Shown: positions 9,330 to 19,317 of the stretch, one piece after another
How positions within the stretch are numbered: the first letter of the stretch is position 1
How the letters are laid out: each line of letters opens with the position of its first letter
Source of the DNA: Symbiodinium natans
Lineage: Eukaryota; Sar; Dinophyceae; Suessiales; Symbiodiniaceae
NCBI GenBank assembly: GCA_905221605.1
Contig: CAJNDS010002683.1
Coordinates: 170,001 to 234,000 of the forward strand
Direction: 5' to 3'
Length of the DNA: 64,000 nucleotides
Position numbers and translations under genes: made by a program
Notes under the pieces: generated by a model
What the model was told of the DNA's origin: nothing
The model's input: only the letters and a program-made list of their open reading frames with translations
Databases searched by the model: none

Positions 9330-11511
9330 CTGCGCCCACACAAACAGCCGGGCAAGCCCCAAGCCCCAGCCCTCCTAGCCCATAAACCCAGGGCAGCCCT
9401 CCTAGCCCATAAACCCAGGGTTTAGGGTTTGGGGTCTGGGGCTTGGGGCTTAGGGTTCTATCACCCGAAGCCCTGGAGCACCGTCAACATGCTACAAGGT
9501 TCTGCACAGAAGGAAGGAAAGGTCCAAGTGGGGAGCCTCGGAAACCTTGGGAAGCTCATGGAGATGTAGGGAGGACTATAGAGCATGAATCTTACCGGCT
9601 CTAAGTGGAGACTTTGAAACTTCGGGTCCCTATAATCTTCCTTGGAAGGGTCATATGGGGGCATACAAGGGGCCGAAGTCCCGACTAAGGAACATTGGGC
9701 TACCTACCCTTGGAGCCCACTCCCTTACTCTGAACCCTGAAGCCTAGACTAAAAATCAAAACAACACCAAGCGCCCCCCCCCCCCCCCCCCCCAACAAAA
9801 GCTGGCAGTGTGGTAGAGGAGTTTCAGCAAGGCGGCAGTCTCAATAACGGCTTGGGTTTTTGGGGCTTTAGGGTTTTAGGGTTTGGGGGTTTAGGGTTTA
9901 GGGTCTAGGGTTTAGGGTTTGGGGTTTAGGGCTCGTAGGCCCCCTAAACCCTACACCCATGCGCACTCGGGCTCAGTGAAGTTGATGAAGCCATAGCCGA
10001 CGTTGATGCCCTTCTTGAAGTCATACCTCATTCCATCTGGGCTGGGGGTGGGTTGGGGTAATGGGAACCTTTGGGCACCCAAAACTCGAAGGAATGCAAT
10101 ACCGGGCCGGGTTCAGGAAGCAGAGGTTTGGGCCTTACCCGATCACCCTCAACTCATCCCTGATGCTCAACCCTGATGACCCTAAACCCTAGCAATATTC
10201 AACATACCACTTGGGCATAAAAGAAGGACCACAAAAGGGCCAACGGCTCCGCTCAACCCTACAACCTCACAACGACAAATCAAAACCAGGTTTTCCTTTT
10301 TGCTCAATGGGGTGTAAGTAAGGCCCCAAAAAAGGGAGTAAGGGTGCTACGGCGCATCCCCCGCAAATCAGTCCCACAACCTGCGGCACGCGAGCCCTAT
10401 AGAAGCTTAAAAGTGGCCCAAAACCCTGCTCCCAAACACAGCCCCCTCCACCCCCGAAACCATAAGCCCCAACAGCAGCCCCCCAAGTCCTGATCGCTGC
10501 ATCAACCCAAAGCCCTAAGCCATGCGAGCCCTCAACCCGAAGCCCCAACCCTAAACCCTAGATTATTCTTATTATTATTATTATTATTAATATTTATGAT
10601 TAATATGATGTTGATTCTTATTCCTTGTTAATCCCTAAACATCCCCAAGCCCCTCTGTGCCGGAATTGGGGCCCCCTGCGGAAGGTAGAGGAAGTCAAAG
10701 AGGCCTTCGAAGCCGCGTCGGACAACCTTCGAGCACTCCGGGCTCACAGTGGCGGAGCCCCTATAGGATTCACAGAGTTTAGGGTTCAGGGCTAGAGTTT
10801 AGGGTTCATAAGGGTTTAGGGTTCATAAGGGCTTAGGGCTTAGGGCTTGGGACTTGTTCGAAAGTTTCTTGAGCGATGTTGGATTCCTCTCAAGGGCAGC
10901 TCTAGGGGTGTAGAGCTTAGGGGTGGGGTGCAGGGATGGGGATTGGCTTAGGGTTTAAGATTTAGGGCTTAGGGTTCAGGGGCGTTGCAGGAAAGGCTTT
11001 CGGTTCAGAGCTCTCAGCCGAAACTTAGCCGACAAAGCCCGAACGCCTGGCCCTTTCGAACACAACCCTGCGGCCACAAACTTTCGGGAAGCCCCCTTCT
11101 AAACCCCAAACCCCACAGCCATCGAAGGGGTTAGGGAGGGGGCCTCTGGGCTTTGGGGGCCTTTAAGCTTTCAAGCTTTTGGAAAATTAAGACAGGGCTT
11201 TAGAGTCTAGACGAGTTTGGGGGTTTAGGCGCTTTAGAGCTTTCAGGCCAAAGGCAGGGGTATTGGGGTCGAAGCTTTTTGGTTGTCGGGTTCAGGCTCC
11301 TAGCTCCTGTGCTAGAGCGTAGGGCTGAGAAGAACAGCAACCGCGTACTTTGGTCGCAACGAATCGGGCTCCTGAAGGCTCATGTGCAACTTTCCATCAT
11401 TTCGGAGTCTTATCAAGTCTGAGGGTTTGAAACCCGAGAGACCCATAAACAGCTGCTTGCCGGGCCGCCTCTTGCAGGAGCATACGTTGAGTGTACTGGC
11501 GTGGAAGCTGC
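9188..11511 (-). CDS. Mei2-like RNA-binding protein, C-terminal RRM (four exons)
   Basis: Four minus-strand exons (11511-11476, 10760-10675, 10036-9955, 9329-9188) join in one frame. In order they give QLPRQYTQRMLL, then GFEGLFDFLYLPQ, then DGMRYDFKKGINVGYGFINF, then QFRDSLDGQYLDKYMRP and a stop. This matches the Mei2-type C-terminal RRM: the YTQ..ML segment after RNP2, the G..YDF.YLP strand, and the RNP1-like K..NVGY.FINF. Known Mei2 proteins bind RNA through this domain (S. pombe meiosis, plant AML proteins), and the domain is usually C-terminal, as here. The role in this organism is inferred. Phases match at all three junctions, but the junction after LPQ has no GT, GC or GA donor that fits. 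Exons upstream to about 15.4 kb on the same strand may be the N-terminal part. Confidence 0.72.
9774..9793 (+). repeat. C homopolymer (20 nt)
   Basis: An uninterrupted run of 20 C. It lies in the inferred intron between Mei2-like exons c and d, as G on the coding strand. Confidence 0.9.
9861..9933 (+). repeat. degenerate telomere-like array
   Basis: About nine units of TTTAGGG, TTTTAGGG, TCTAGGG and TTTGGGG mixed. It lies in the intron after Mei2-like exon c. Confidence 0.75.
9955..10036 (-). CDS. Mei2-like RRM exon c (RNP1)
   Basis: Starts after CCCAG and encodes GMRYDFKKG then INVGYGFINFTEPECAW. The donor is GGGT|GTAGGGTTTAGG, inside a telomere-like run. The last two bases (GT) join the G opening exon d to make Val. 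Confidence 0.72.
10562..10622 (+). repeat. ATT trinucleotide microsatellite
   Basis: About nine ATT units followed by degenerate AT-rich sequence, in the intron between Mei2-like exons b and c. Confidence 0.8.
10675..10760 (-). CDS. Mei2-like RRM exon b
   Basis: Starts after CTATAG, one base plus 28 codons plus one base. It encodes TVSPECSKVVRRGFEG followed by LFDFLYLPQ. The exon end (CAGG|GGGCC) does not show GT, GC or GA, yet adding the final G to the AT that opens the next exon gives Asp and keeps the domain in frame. It may be a non-canonical site or a local error. Confidence 0.7.
11476..11511 (-). CDS. Mei2-like RRM exon a (start of domain)
   Basis: A 36-nt exon, or the 3' end of a longer one. 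The last codons give QLPRQYTQRML plus two bases of the next codon. The donor is CCT|GCAAGA, a textbook GC-type 5' site. The frame is open upstream to about 11.7 kb, so the true 5' end may lie further up; GGAAG|GCAG is a possible acceptor. Confidence 0.55.
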
Positions 11512-12042
11512 CTTCCGGAGCGCAGGCAGTCGGACTTTGCATAGCGAAGGCGATGATATATCACCGACAGGAATAGTGTTCCATGAGTCCGACACCATCC
11601 GGGTTCCCACAGCCTGCGGGCCAACGGGTACGAACCCCCCCCCCCCCCCGCCACCACCCTTTCCAGGTAGGCCCGGGAGCTGCAAGCGAATTCCTGAACT
11701 CTAAACTCAAGCCAGCCCAAAAGGCTCGTTAGGCCGTATAGGCCTACATTTCGAAACGGTAAGCTTGAGCCCCGTAAGGTCTAGAGGTTTAGAAGTCATG
11801 AGGTAGGTAGGGTTGAGGGGTTATAAGGGTTTTCGCCCTGAGGGTTGCAAGGCTTTGGGGATTGCAGGGCCTTTAGAAGTCGGAAAAGGCTTGACAAGCA
11901 AGTCCCCCCCCCCCCCCGCCGAATAGCCCTCAATAAGGGCTTGAACCTGATGAAGTTATGTCAGGTATTCAGGGTATCTTGAGGAGCAGTTGGGGTGTTT
12001 AGGATTTGGGGCTTGAGGCTTAGGGGAATTTAAGGCCCTTCT

Positions 12043-12112
12043 CCGGCAGTTGGCATCTCTAGCGCGCCTCACCATCACTGTCACCACGCCATCCTCGCCA
12101 GCACACGAAGCC
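12043..12112 (-). CDS. possible exon
   Basis: Minus frame ASCAGEDGVVTVMVRRARD with good third-position bias. Splice sites are uncertain. It lies between other minus-strand exons, which is the main reason for the call. Confidence 0.38.
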
Positions 12113-12176
12113 CAAAACCCCAAAACCCGAGGCCCGAAAAGCGCTGAAGCCCTGAGGCCCTCAATCTGCTATATAT

Positions 12177-12237
12177 GTTTTTATATATTCATATGTATAT
12201 ATATGTATATATATCTACATATATACATATAAACCTG
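12177..12237. repeat. AT-rich imperfect palindrome
   Basis: Alternating TATATG and CATATA runs form an imperfect inverted repeat that could fold as a cruciform. It is probably a dinucleotide-type microsatellite in an intron. Confidence 0.6.
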
Positions 12238-12564
12238 ATAAGTCAGCGCGGGCCCACCCCTTAGTCACCCGGCCAAAGGTTCGAGAGGTCTTCGCGGGCT
12301 GGTGTCTTAAGGGGAGCTTCAGAGCTTACGGCTTACGTTTCGGGGCAACATGGGCCCCCCTAAACTGAGAGTTTGGGGCTTAGGGGCTTGTGAGGGCTTA
12401 CAAGGTTTTATAAGGTGTGAAAAAGGGCTTATAGAGGTTTACAAGGGATAAAGGCTTAGGAGGGTTTATAAGGGCTTTGTTTTTCTCAACGGTTTATGGG
12501 TTTACAAGGGTTTTTCTGGGCTTTTATTTCGGAGAGCTTAGGGTTCGCAAATTTCTCGCTTTAC

Positions 12565-12669
12565 CTCAAGTCCAGCTGGCATGTCCAAGAGCGTCCCCCA
12601 CTTTGCGGAGTTGCTTGACTGCAGGATTCCAAGACCCTCAGCTACCGAAAGATCCCCATTCAAGCAATC
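12565..12669 (-). CDS. internal exon, acidic unknown protein
   Basis: A 105-nt exon of 35 codons, phase 0 at both ends, acceptor GGGGAGCTTGCAG|GAT and donor GAG|GTAAAG. It encodes DCLNGDLSVAEGLGILQ then a segment ending LLDMPAGLE. The + strand is also open here and ends at G|GTTTAGGG. The minus call is preferred for its splice sites and composition. It could be part of the Mei2-like gene. Confidence 0.62.
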
Positions 12670-12812
12670 CTGCAAGCTCCCCAAACAACACGAAATTCCC
12701 AGCCAACACATACAAACACACGCCCTGACCCCTAAAAAGACTCCAAAGGGTTTAGGGTTTAGGATTTCGGGTTGAGGGTTTGCCAAAACCCCCAAAGCCT
12801 AAACCCCTAAAC

Positions 12813-12895
12813 CCCACGGCCCCATGTGCCGGCCTCCCACTTGTACGGATCCTGGGCCTTCCTCGGGAGCGACGTGGGAGGGCAGCGGGGGCCCC
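12813..12895 (-). CDS. possible exon ending in a telomere-like donor
   Basis: Minus frame SLPRKAQDPYKWEAGTWGRG with strong G/C-ending codons. It ends CGTGGG|GTTTAGGGG, so the donor would be a telomere-like word. It ends in phase 0, which fits the exon starting at 12669. The 5' boundary is not defined and two other minus frames are open. Confidence 0.45.
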
Positions 12896-13283
12896 GACAT
12901 AGCAGGGTTCGGAGCTGTGAAGGCTTAGGGCTTTCAGGGTTGTCAGGGCCTTTAGGCGGGTTCTAGGGCTAGCAATGATTCTCCCACTCCCACCCCCCCC
13001 CCCCACCCGCACACAACACGAGTACGAGGTCTAACTAACCTTGAGCTTAAGGGCTCTCCGAGAAAAGGGGCTCTAGGGTGCAGGTGATGTAAGGGGGCGG
13101 GGGGGGTGGGCGGGGGGGCGCCCCCTCATGGCTGTCTCTAGTATGGGCTCTTGCCGGGGATGGCTGTACCTATGGCCACCGCTTGTAGCGCAAGTATACA
13201 GGGGCGGAGCATCCGCAGTTTCGGCTTGAGGGCTTAGGAGGTTGATGGTGAGATACAACGTCTCCCGCAATTTCCTGACAAAC

Positions 13284-13390
13284 CTCAATCATCTTTCTGG
13301 CGAGGTGCTTCTTGCTGGCATCACCAATGGCAAGCTGGCAGCAGGCGTTCAGTTTGGAAGGGAGATTGTAGTGAGACTTGAGGCAGACTT
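13284..13390 (-). CDS. internal exon, unknown protein
   Basis: Acceptor CTTGCTCAG|AA then 35 codons to GAG|GTTTGT. It encodes VCLKSHYNLPSKLNACC, then a Lys-rich helix-like stretch (DASKKHLARKMIE). Codon third positions are nearly all C or G. The frame stays open past the donor, so the end could be later. Probably part of the same minus-strand gene as 12565-12669. Confidence 0.6.
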
Positions 13391-13734
13391 CTGAGCAAGG
13401 CCCGACCCTGCGTGGCCACGCAGCCCGCGGCGGGCCCCACTGCCCAAACCAACAGTAACATGGCTGTAGGGCTCCACAGCAGGTAGGATCTTTCGTCGGT
13501 GTTTCCAGAAGGACTGCCAATATAATTCTAGGCATTCACCCATGTTGATGGGGAACCGCAGAAGCAAGCGCTAGAATCCTATGATCCCCCAGCAGACCTT
13601 CCAAGCTCCTAGACACCATCAAACTGGAAGAGCAGACTGACACTCTAAGCCTGAAACCCCCAACGCCCTTGAACTGGGGAGGATTAGGCAACTAAGGCTT
13701 GCAAAAATCTCTGACTTGAGAAAAAGCTTACACC

Positions 13735-13968
13735 TCACGTCCTGAACCCACGACCCCACACATTCGACCTGGTCGGCCATGCTCGCACCGCTTCCGCCGT
13801 CCTGCAGGCGGTCTTGTCCAACCCCCGGCCCCAGCTCTGCACCCCGAGCTTGACTCCCATCTTGCTCGAATTCAGCTCGACCCCGGTGCTCCACACCACA
13901 CTCCTGAATCCTGCTCCCACGCTGCTGAAGTCATTCTCCCGGTCTACTATTCCCCCACAAAGAACCAA
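13735..13968 (-). CDS. coding-like block, two overlapping minus frames
   Basis: Two minus frames are both protein-like here. One gives DFSSVGAGFRSVVWSTG onward to a stop after FRT. The other gives ASMADQVECVGSWVQD followed by a GTGAGG donor. One of them is very likely an exon. A + frame (13814-14128) is also open. No family recognised. Confidence 0.48.
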   Translation of the reverse strand: MVLCGGIVDRENDFSSVGAGFRSVVWSTGVELNSSKMGVKLGVQSWGRGLDKTACRTAEAVRAWPTRSNVWGRGFRT

Positions 13969-14509
13969 GAGCCCCTACCACATGGCAAGCCATTCTGCAC
14001 CTACGGGGTCCCTTGTTCGTGAAGTCCTCACTCGTGACCCGACGCCCAACACACCCAGGTCTCGGCTTCTGTGCTTTGTTCTGACAACAGAGGGCCGGGA
14101 TCCTACCCATGGTCGTAGGCCCTCTTAGGAGGGTTCAGGTTGAAGGGGCCCTGCCTCCTCCTTCTTGGGCAGCTTCTTGTTGAACTTCTTCGCGGTTGTG
14201 CAAGGCCTGGTGGGGATTCTTACGTGGTGCAGGGATTAGAGATAAGGCCTCGTTGTCGCCTGATGGTCTAAACCTCCAGAACCCTGCAAGCCCTGTAAAC
14301 CCTGAACATGACTTCAGGCTTGGGCCTGATTCGCCCTAGGTGCCATGCGCACCTAAACCTTAAACCTCAAATCCAGCATCTCACGACCTCAAGATACTCT
14401 GCCTAGGGCTCGTGGGGCGTATGGGGCTTGTGGTGCGCTTATAGGGTTCAGGGCTCCGGCTCCAACGCCCCAAACCAGACTCCAACGCCCTAAAAAAAGC
14501 CTAAAGCCC

Positions 14510-14754
14510 TGCATGCCGGGGACAGAAGGAGAGGTAGCCCTTTGAAGGAACTTCTGAGGAACAGGCTCAGGGGTAGATCCTGTGTCTGCCATGGCCATGG
14601 TCGCGGGACGCTGCAAGCCTCGGGTTTGACGGTTAGGCTTAGGGCCTTTTTGGAGGAACTGAGAGGCGTGAGCCCTGAAGGACGTAGACAGTGTAGGGCG
14701 GTTTCGGGCAAAGGCCCCTGTTTTACGTAGACTGAGAGGACCTCTGAGGGGCAA
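14510..14754 (-). CDS. probable exon, Pro/Gln/Arg-rich
   Basis: Minus frame of about 80 codons containing FRAHASQFLQKGPKPNRQ and then MADTGSTPEPVPQKFLQRA up to GMQ. It ends CAGG|GCTTTAGG, a possible GC-type donor inside a telomere-like variant. An internal stretch (KGPKPN) is itself the translation of a CCCTAAGCC-like word. Unknown family. Confidence 0.5.
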
Positions 14755-15072
14755 GAGGGTTCAAGAGTGTCGCGTTCCCACAGGCCTAAGCGTGCGTGAG
14801 ATGAAAGCCAACCAGTGACGGAACCCTTAGTGCAGGCCCTCAACCCAAACCCTACTACTGTATACTATAGTGTAAGCCCAAAAACTTGCATGACTCTAAA
14901 GCCCGAAAACCCGATCCATGGTGACCTGTGAGAACTCACGTGTTCAACCACAAACAAAGACTGATCCCCTGACCCACGCACATCCCTCAGGGAGAGGGGG
15001 GGGGGTTGGCTTCGAGCATCCTAAACGATATGGGCCTTTTAGGAAGTGAAACCTACACCCTAAACCCAAAAC

Positions 15073-15225
15073 CCCGCTGAAGTTGAATTTTGGGGTAGAG
15101 GCCGATGCCTTAAACAAGTTCGAGCCCTGAACTCTCCTGCGAGTCCCCGAAACCGAGTCCCCGGGCCCATGTTCGAGGAATGTGGAGCGTGATTCTCTGT
15201 GGGCCTCCGGCGATTGCAATTTATG
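15073..15225 (-). CDS. probable exon with telomere-like donor
   Basis: Minus frame with LQSPEAHRESRSTFLEHG and FKASASTPKFNFSG, ending AGCGGG|GTTTTGGGTTTAGGG. The donor G|GTTTTGGG opens a short telomere-like run. The 5' boundary is approximate. Confidence 0.55.
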
Positions 15226-15264
15226 GGGGTTACGCTTAGGGTTCAGGAGCTCTTGGGGGTTTAG

Positions 15265-15430
15265 GGCTGCGGGATGTTGGGGAAACAAGGTTTCAGAAAG
15301 CTCTGGCTTAAGAGCTCTGATTTTAGGGCGTAGTTCAGGGTTTCAAGCCTGAATGCGCCCGCATTTGAAGCGACGTTTCTGCCCCAGCGAGCTTCGAGGT
15401 TGCCGCAAACCGCCCGGAAAAACCCTGAGC
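15265..15430 (-). CDS. probable exon or short ORF end
   Basis: Minus frame AVCGNLEARWGRNVASNAG then an ALKSELLSQSFLKP helix-like segment, closing at a TAA that lies in a CCCTAAACCC word. If the stop is used it would be a terminal exon. If spliced before it, it may join the exons below. Confidence 0.5.
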
Positions 15431-16711
15431 CTAAACCCATACAACCCGAGAAAGTCTTCGTCTTCACTTATACAAGAAGACTAGAATCGGACCGTGGCAT
15501 GCGGCCGCTATCCTTTGGGCTGAACTAAACCCCCAGTGACGGGTTGCGGCCTGTTGACAGGAAGCACCGGCGCTCTAAGTTTTAGGGTTAGGGCTTAGGG
15601 CTTATAGGGTTTGGGGTTTGTGGTTTAGAAGCCCCGAAACCCCTACCAACCGCTCTAAACCTCGCCTCGCCAGTCTCCCCTTAAGGGTCTTAGAGAGGTA
15701 CCGGGACCCCCCCAAGCAAAAGTTCGCCCCCCGTTTTCTCAGAAATTATACGAACCGTAAAACTAGGCAACCCCCCGCCCCCACCAATAAGGAGCTCAAT
15801 AGTCGAGGTCCCCAAGCACACGATTGGTAGGGTCTATTAGGTCGCCAGGCGCGGGGTACCCCGCCTGACGCACATGCCCTCAAGGGCGGCGGTCCTTAGC
15901 GCGTCGGGGGCTTGCATCGATAGGGCTTTGGGGAGTTTGGGCCTTCTAGCGACTTTAGGGTTTGTAGGGTTTAGGCCTTGCTAGGCTTAGGGCCTTTAGG
16001 GATTAGGGCTTTCAGGGATTGGTCCATCCCTCCTCCTTAAACGGGCAGCGAATACTCAGAAAACAAGTTTGGGGAGGCCTAGAGGGTCAGCCCCGTCCAA
16101 AAACTGGAAGTTGCAAGCTCGAGCTTTCATTTTGGTAGGGTTGCAGGATATGCGGAAGCTTAAAGTTGGTTTGCGGATCTGCTCAGTTACCGTATGACGC
16201 CTCCCGTGCGGGGGGGGCAACTCAGGCCCCTAGTACCCCAATGTCTGACACGGCTGAAGCAGGCTAAGGTCTGGGGATTGTGGCTTTACAACTCTATGAC
16301 TCCGCGACTCAAAATTTAGAGTTGAGACTTTCAGTTTCGGCCCCCTAAAACCCCAAACCCCAAACCCCCCTTGAACTGTTCAGCAGAAGTCCTGGCCCCT
16401 CCAACCTCTCCATGCGAAGCGCGCCCTAATAGCGCGTTACTTGTTCCTTGGCCAACTTCCATATTTTGGGGCGATACATGCTTTACTAGTCTGGCTTTCC
16501 GAGTGTGGGATGGGAGGGGGGCGGGGGAGAAGGGGGTTCCCCTGATAACAGGAGAGTCGGGGGCTGCACAGGTCAAAGTAGAAAGTGTCCAACGTGCGGA
16601 CTCGCAGGAAGTAAACCCATCACGTGGCGAAGCAGTGGGGGCCGTGGCGTCATCCGGCGATGAGTTTTGGTCCAGGAGTCGACTTTGCAGGCACGGCTCA
16701 GTCGAAGGATA
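15431..16711. other. no confident gene
   Basis: Mixed words and two weak candidates: an Arg/Pro-rich + frame at about 15650-15830 and frames on both strands at 16371-16580. Neither has clear splice sites. The 3' end of the RCC1-like gene begins at 16712. Confidence 0.45.
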
Positions 16712-18127
16712 CTATGCAACATCGACATCAGCAGCCTTGCGCTTCAGCTGCTGGTGAATGTCGTCAGGAACACCATCCCCTATTGGTGGCTCTTCGGGAA
16801 GCATGCGGACATCGCGTAGCTGTTCCGAAACCCTACTGCTATCACCGCCAAGTGGACCCAAACCCCAAGTGACCACGCTGCCGTCGGCCTGAAGAGCAGC
16901 GAAGGCTGAGCTCGACGCAACAACTTGGCAGACCTCTCTGAGCCTCTCCGGGACTGGATAACGATCTGCCTTCTCGCCCCAGACCACAACAGCTCCGTCA
17001 GCCCTCAAAGCTACAAACTCATACAGCGTAGAGTCTATCTCCACAATGTCTCGCAGCTGGTCCTGGACTCGATTGCTGTCCCCACCACGGCTAGCATTCC
17101 CCCAGGTCACCACGCGGCCATCTGCACGAATGGCGGCAAAGGACTCGCAGCAAGCCGCTATGTGCTGCACATCATGGAGCTCATCTTGAGCGCTCGAGCT
17201 GTCCCCACCCTTCTCAGCGTTGCCCCAAGTCACAACGCGCCCATTGGCCAAGAGCGCTGCAAAGGCGGCATCGGCCCCGTATACTTGCATCACATCCTTT
17301 AGACCGTGCACGCCGCTGCAGTCACCTCCACCTTCCGGCTTACCCCACGTCACAACAGACCTGTCGCCTCGGATCGCTGCGAAGGCGAGCGCCGTAGAGC
17401 CAATACGCTGGACGTCGTGTAGCTGCTTTGCATGCTTTGGCTCACACTCGCCGCCGTTCTCAGGTCGGCCCCAAGTCACTACGCTGCCATCAGTGCGAAT
17501 GGCAGCGAAGGCAAAGTTTGTTGCAACGACATCTGCGACGTCGACGAGTCGGCCTTGGACTGCGGAGCTGTCGCCGCCGCACTCAGGCGCACCCCAGGTC
17601 ACGACCCTCCCATCTCTCCGGATGGCAGCGAAGGCGCTGTTGGCTGCGACGATCTTGCGGACGCCCTGCAGCTGATCTTGCACCGCGGAACAGTCACCAG
17701 CTTCACTTTTCCGTCCCCAGGCCACCACATCGCCATCGCCGCAGATGGCGGCAAATGCCGAGCTGTTGCCGACAACCTGCCGCACGTCCTTCAACTGATC
17801 TTGGACAGCAGCACTGTTGCCCCCATCACAGCTCTCGCCCCAAGTCACGACAGACCCATCGCCACGGATCACACCCAAAGCAGCCGAGCCTTTGACTAAG
17901 CAAGCGCTGCGAACTGTGGCAGTGAGAGTCTCCCCATGCTGCACGCCGGCTGCACTCAAGCACACGTAGCCAAGAAGTGCTGCGCCCTTAGAGGTCACCA
18001 AACTCCGAATTCCAACCTTGAAGCGCTCCTCGGCCATCGCCCGGAGCTCCCGGACCTGCATCGCTTCGGTGGCCTCCAAAGTCGTTGAACGGCCGCTGGC
18101 CAAGGCAACATGAACTGAGATCGCCAT
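16712..18127 (-). CDS. RCC1-like tandem repeat protein, 471 aa
   Basis: Starts at ATG 18127 and runs without interruption to TGA at 16712. Residues 1-75 resemble a ubiquitin-like lead domain (SGRSTTLEA...GETLTATV). Residues about 89-455 are nine degenerate units of about 40 residues, each with a DGSVVTWG-like turn, GGDSS and a DQL..V segment and ending AFAAI. The tail (about 455-471) is short and charged. RCC1 repeats form beta-propellers, often seven-bladed, in guanine exchange factors and HERC-type ligases. This VVTWG subtype is an expanded family in dinoflagellates, to my knowledge, with no assigned function. There is no catalytic domain, so a binding scaffold is the most I would infer. 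It lacks introns and telomere words, unlike its neighbours, and may be a retrocopy. Confidence 0.9.
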   Translation of the reverse strand: MAISVHVALASGRSTTLEATEAMQVRELRAMAEERFKVGIRSLVTSKGAALLGYVCLSAAGVQHGETLTATVRSACLVKGSAALGVIRGDGSVVTWGESCDGGNSAAVQDQLKDVRQVVGNSSAFAAICGDGDVVAWGRKSEAGDCSAVQDQLQGVRKIVAANSAFAAIRRDGRVVTWGAPECGGDSSAVQGRLVDVADVVATNFAFAAIRTDGSVVTWGRPENGGECEPKHAKQLHDVQRIGSTALAFAAIRGDRSVVTWGKPEGGGDCSGVHGLKDVMQVYGADAAFAALLANGRVVTWGNAEKGGDSSSAQDELHDVQHIAACCESFAAIRADGRVVTWGNASRGGDSNRVQDQLRDIVEIDSTLYEFVALRADGAVVVWGEKADRYPVPERLREVCQVVASSSAFAALQADGSVVTWGLGPLGGDSSRVSEQLRDVRMLPEEPPIGDGVPDDIHQQLKRKAADVDVA

Positions 18128-18359
18128 GGCGTCTCGGCGTCTCCGAGCTTCTTAGTAGGATCACAAATGACTGCCCGTGTGCGCCGTCTACCTCCAAACC
18201 CGTGAACAGCTATGGGCGCCAAACATCCCTCTGAGCCCTTACAAACCCTGAAGCCGACGCTGTAGACAACGACTTCTGAGAGAGGGCCTCCAGGAAGATG
18301 CAGGCGCTTTGCTCCGAGAGATCTTCGGGGGCATTTTGTGTCGATTAGGGCTGTTCCGT

Positions 18360-18559
18360 ACATTTAACGAAATGGCCCCCTGGCATTTGTGCCCATCGAC
18401 GGCTTGGAGCGGCAGCGCGCCACGTTGTAGCTGAATGCTGCAGAATTCCAGAACGTTCTTCCCAGCTACGAGGCCCCCCCCCCCCCATCTTCCCACTTCT
18501 TGGCGCATCCCAATGGTGAGTGAGGCCTTCTTCTCAGAGCCCACAAAGCCGATGGGCTG
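18360..18559 (-). CDS. probable exon(s) upstream of the RCC1-like gene
   Basis: Minus frame open from a CGGCAG acceptor. It gives PIGFVGSEKKASLTIG and, past a G homopolymer, LVAGKNVLEFCSIQ and an AVDGHKCQGAISLN end before GTACGG. Possibly two exons separated at the homopolymer (18474-18486). It ends about 230 nt before the RCC1-like ATG on the same strand. Whether it is an upstream gene or a 5' part is unknown. Confidence 0.5.
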
Positions 18560-18845
18560 CCGATACGCTTCAAAACCCTCAACCCACCCTCTGTCCTGAA
18601 CTCCGGCACCTCAAACCCAGCCAAGGCTCATCCAGTGCATGGACCCGTCTGAAGTCGTCGCGGGCCGAGGCAGGAGAGGGTACTGACCGATGCAATCCTC
18701 ATCGTCCGTGTTGTCGCCCTGGGTTCAGGGATGCTGAAAGCTACCAACCGGGCCGGGCCGGGGGGGGGAGGGGTAGAAAGCTACGCGCGAGCATTGCGGG
18801 AAACACCCTTGCTGCTTGGCTCTACATCCCCAGTAACCTATAGGG

Positions 18846-18874
18846 TGCGTGTGTGTGTGTGTGTGTGCGCGCGC
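18846..18874 (+). repeat. GT dinucleotide microsatellite
   Basis: GT repeat of about ten units passing into GCGC. It is one of two GT tracts in the window (see 33945). Confidence 0.85.
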
Positions 18875-19177
18875 TGAGTGCTGAGGACGTTCCACCCAGG
18901 AGATGTTTACATTGTTCCACGCCCTAGGAGGAGCCACAAAAGAAATTCTGAAGACCCAACCCCTCCCCTCAAAAGGGGAAGAACTGACCTCAAACCATCT
19001 CACAGCTATGCTCGGGCGGATTGGCCTGTAGCTCCTCGTGCATGGTCTCGATCTGCCTTCAGAGGGCTCAGACGGTTTGGGTCTTTTGGGGAGGGGGGAG
19101 CTGGAGCGGTGGGTTTTTTTCTCAGCCAGGACACAACGCGAGCCACCTGCTTTTAGGTAAGCCCTGCTCAGACGTGA

Positions 19178-19317
19178 CTTGGACCTGTGTGGTGGACGCT
19201 CTCCTCAAGAACCTGAGCCTCAACCGTAGGAAGCTTCTGCCCGTTCCTGTTACGTCTTCCAATCAAGATGACGATCATGAGATCATCATTAATGATCTCC
19301 TCTCTTTCCCTCGCTAG
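19178..19317 (-). CDS. probable exon, unknown protein
   Basis: Minus frame LAREREEIINDDLMIVILIG followed by a basic then acidic stretch (RRNRNGQK...EAQVLEESV). Possible acceptor GGGTTTCAG and donor CACAG|GTCCAAG. The + strand is also open with a protein-like tail (HEIIINDLLSFPR). The minus reading is preferred because neighbouring exons are minus. Confidence 0.48.

Noticed and set aside
9596-9684. Minus frame PPYDPSKEDYRDPKFQSLHLEP with a GTAAGA donor
   Set aside because: Looks like a good exon, but it lies inside the Mei2-like intron and its phase does not fit. It could be an alternative exon; left out of the gene model.
12261-12300. Possible tRNA B-box (GGTTCGAGAGG)
   Set aside because: Does not fit the GGTTCGANTCC consensus and no acceptor or T stem forms around it; similar GTTCGA hits elsewhere failed the same test.
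12576-12747. + frame MSKSVPHFAELLDCR ending G|GTTTAGGG
   Set aside because: The minus exon 12565-12669 has better splice sites and composition; the + frame is probably its shadow.
16925-17899. Several + frames of 125-155 codons
   Set aside because: They are antisense shadows of the RCC1-like repeats.
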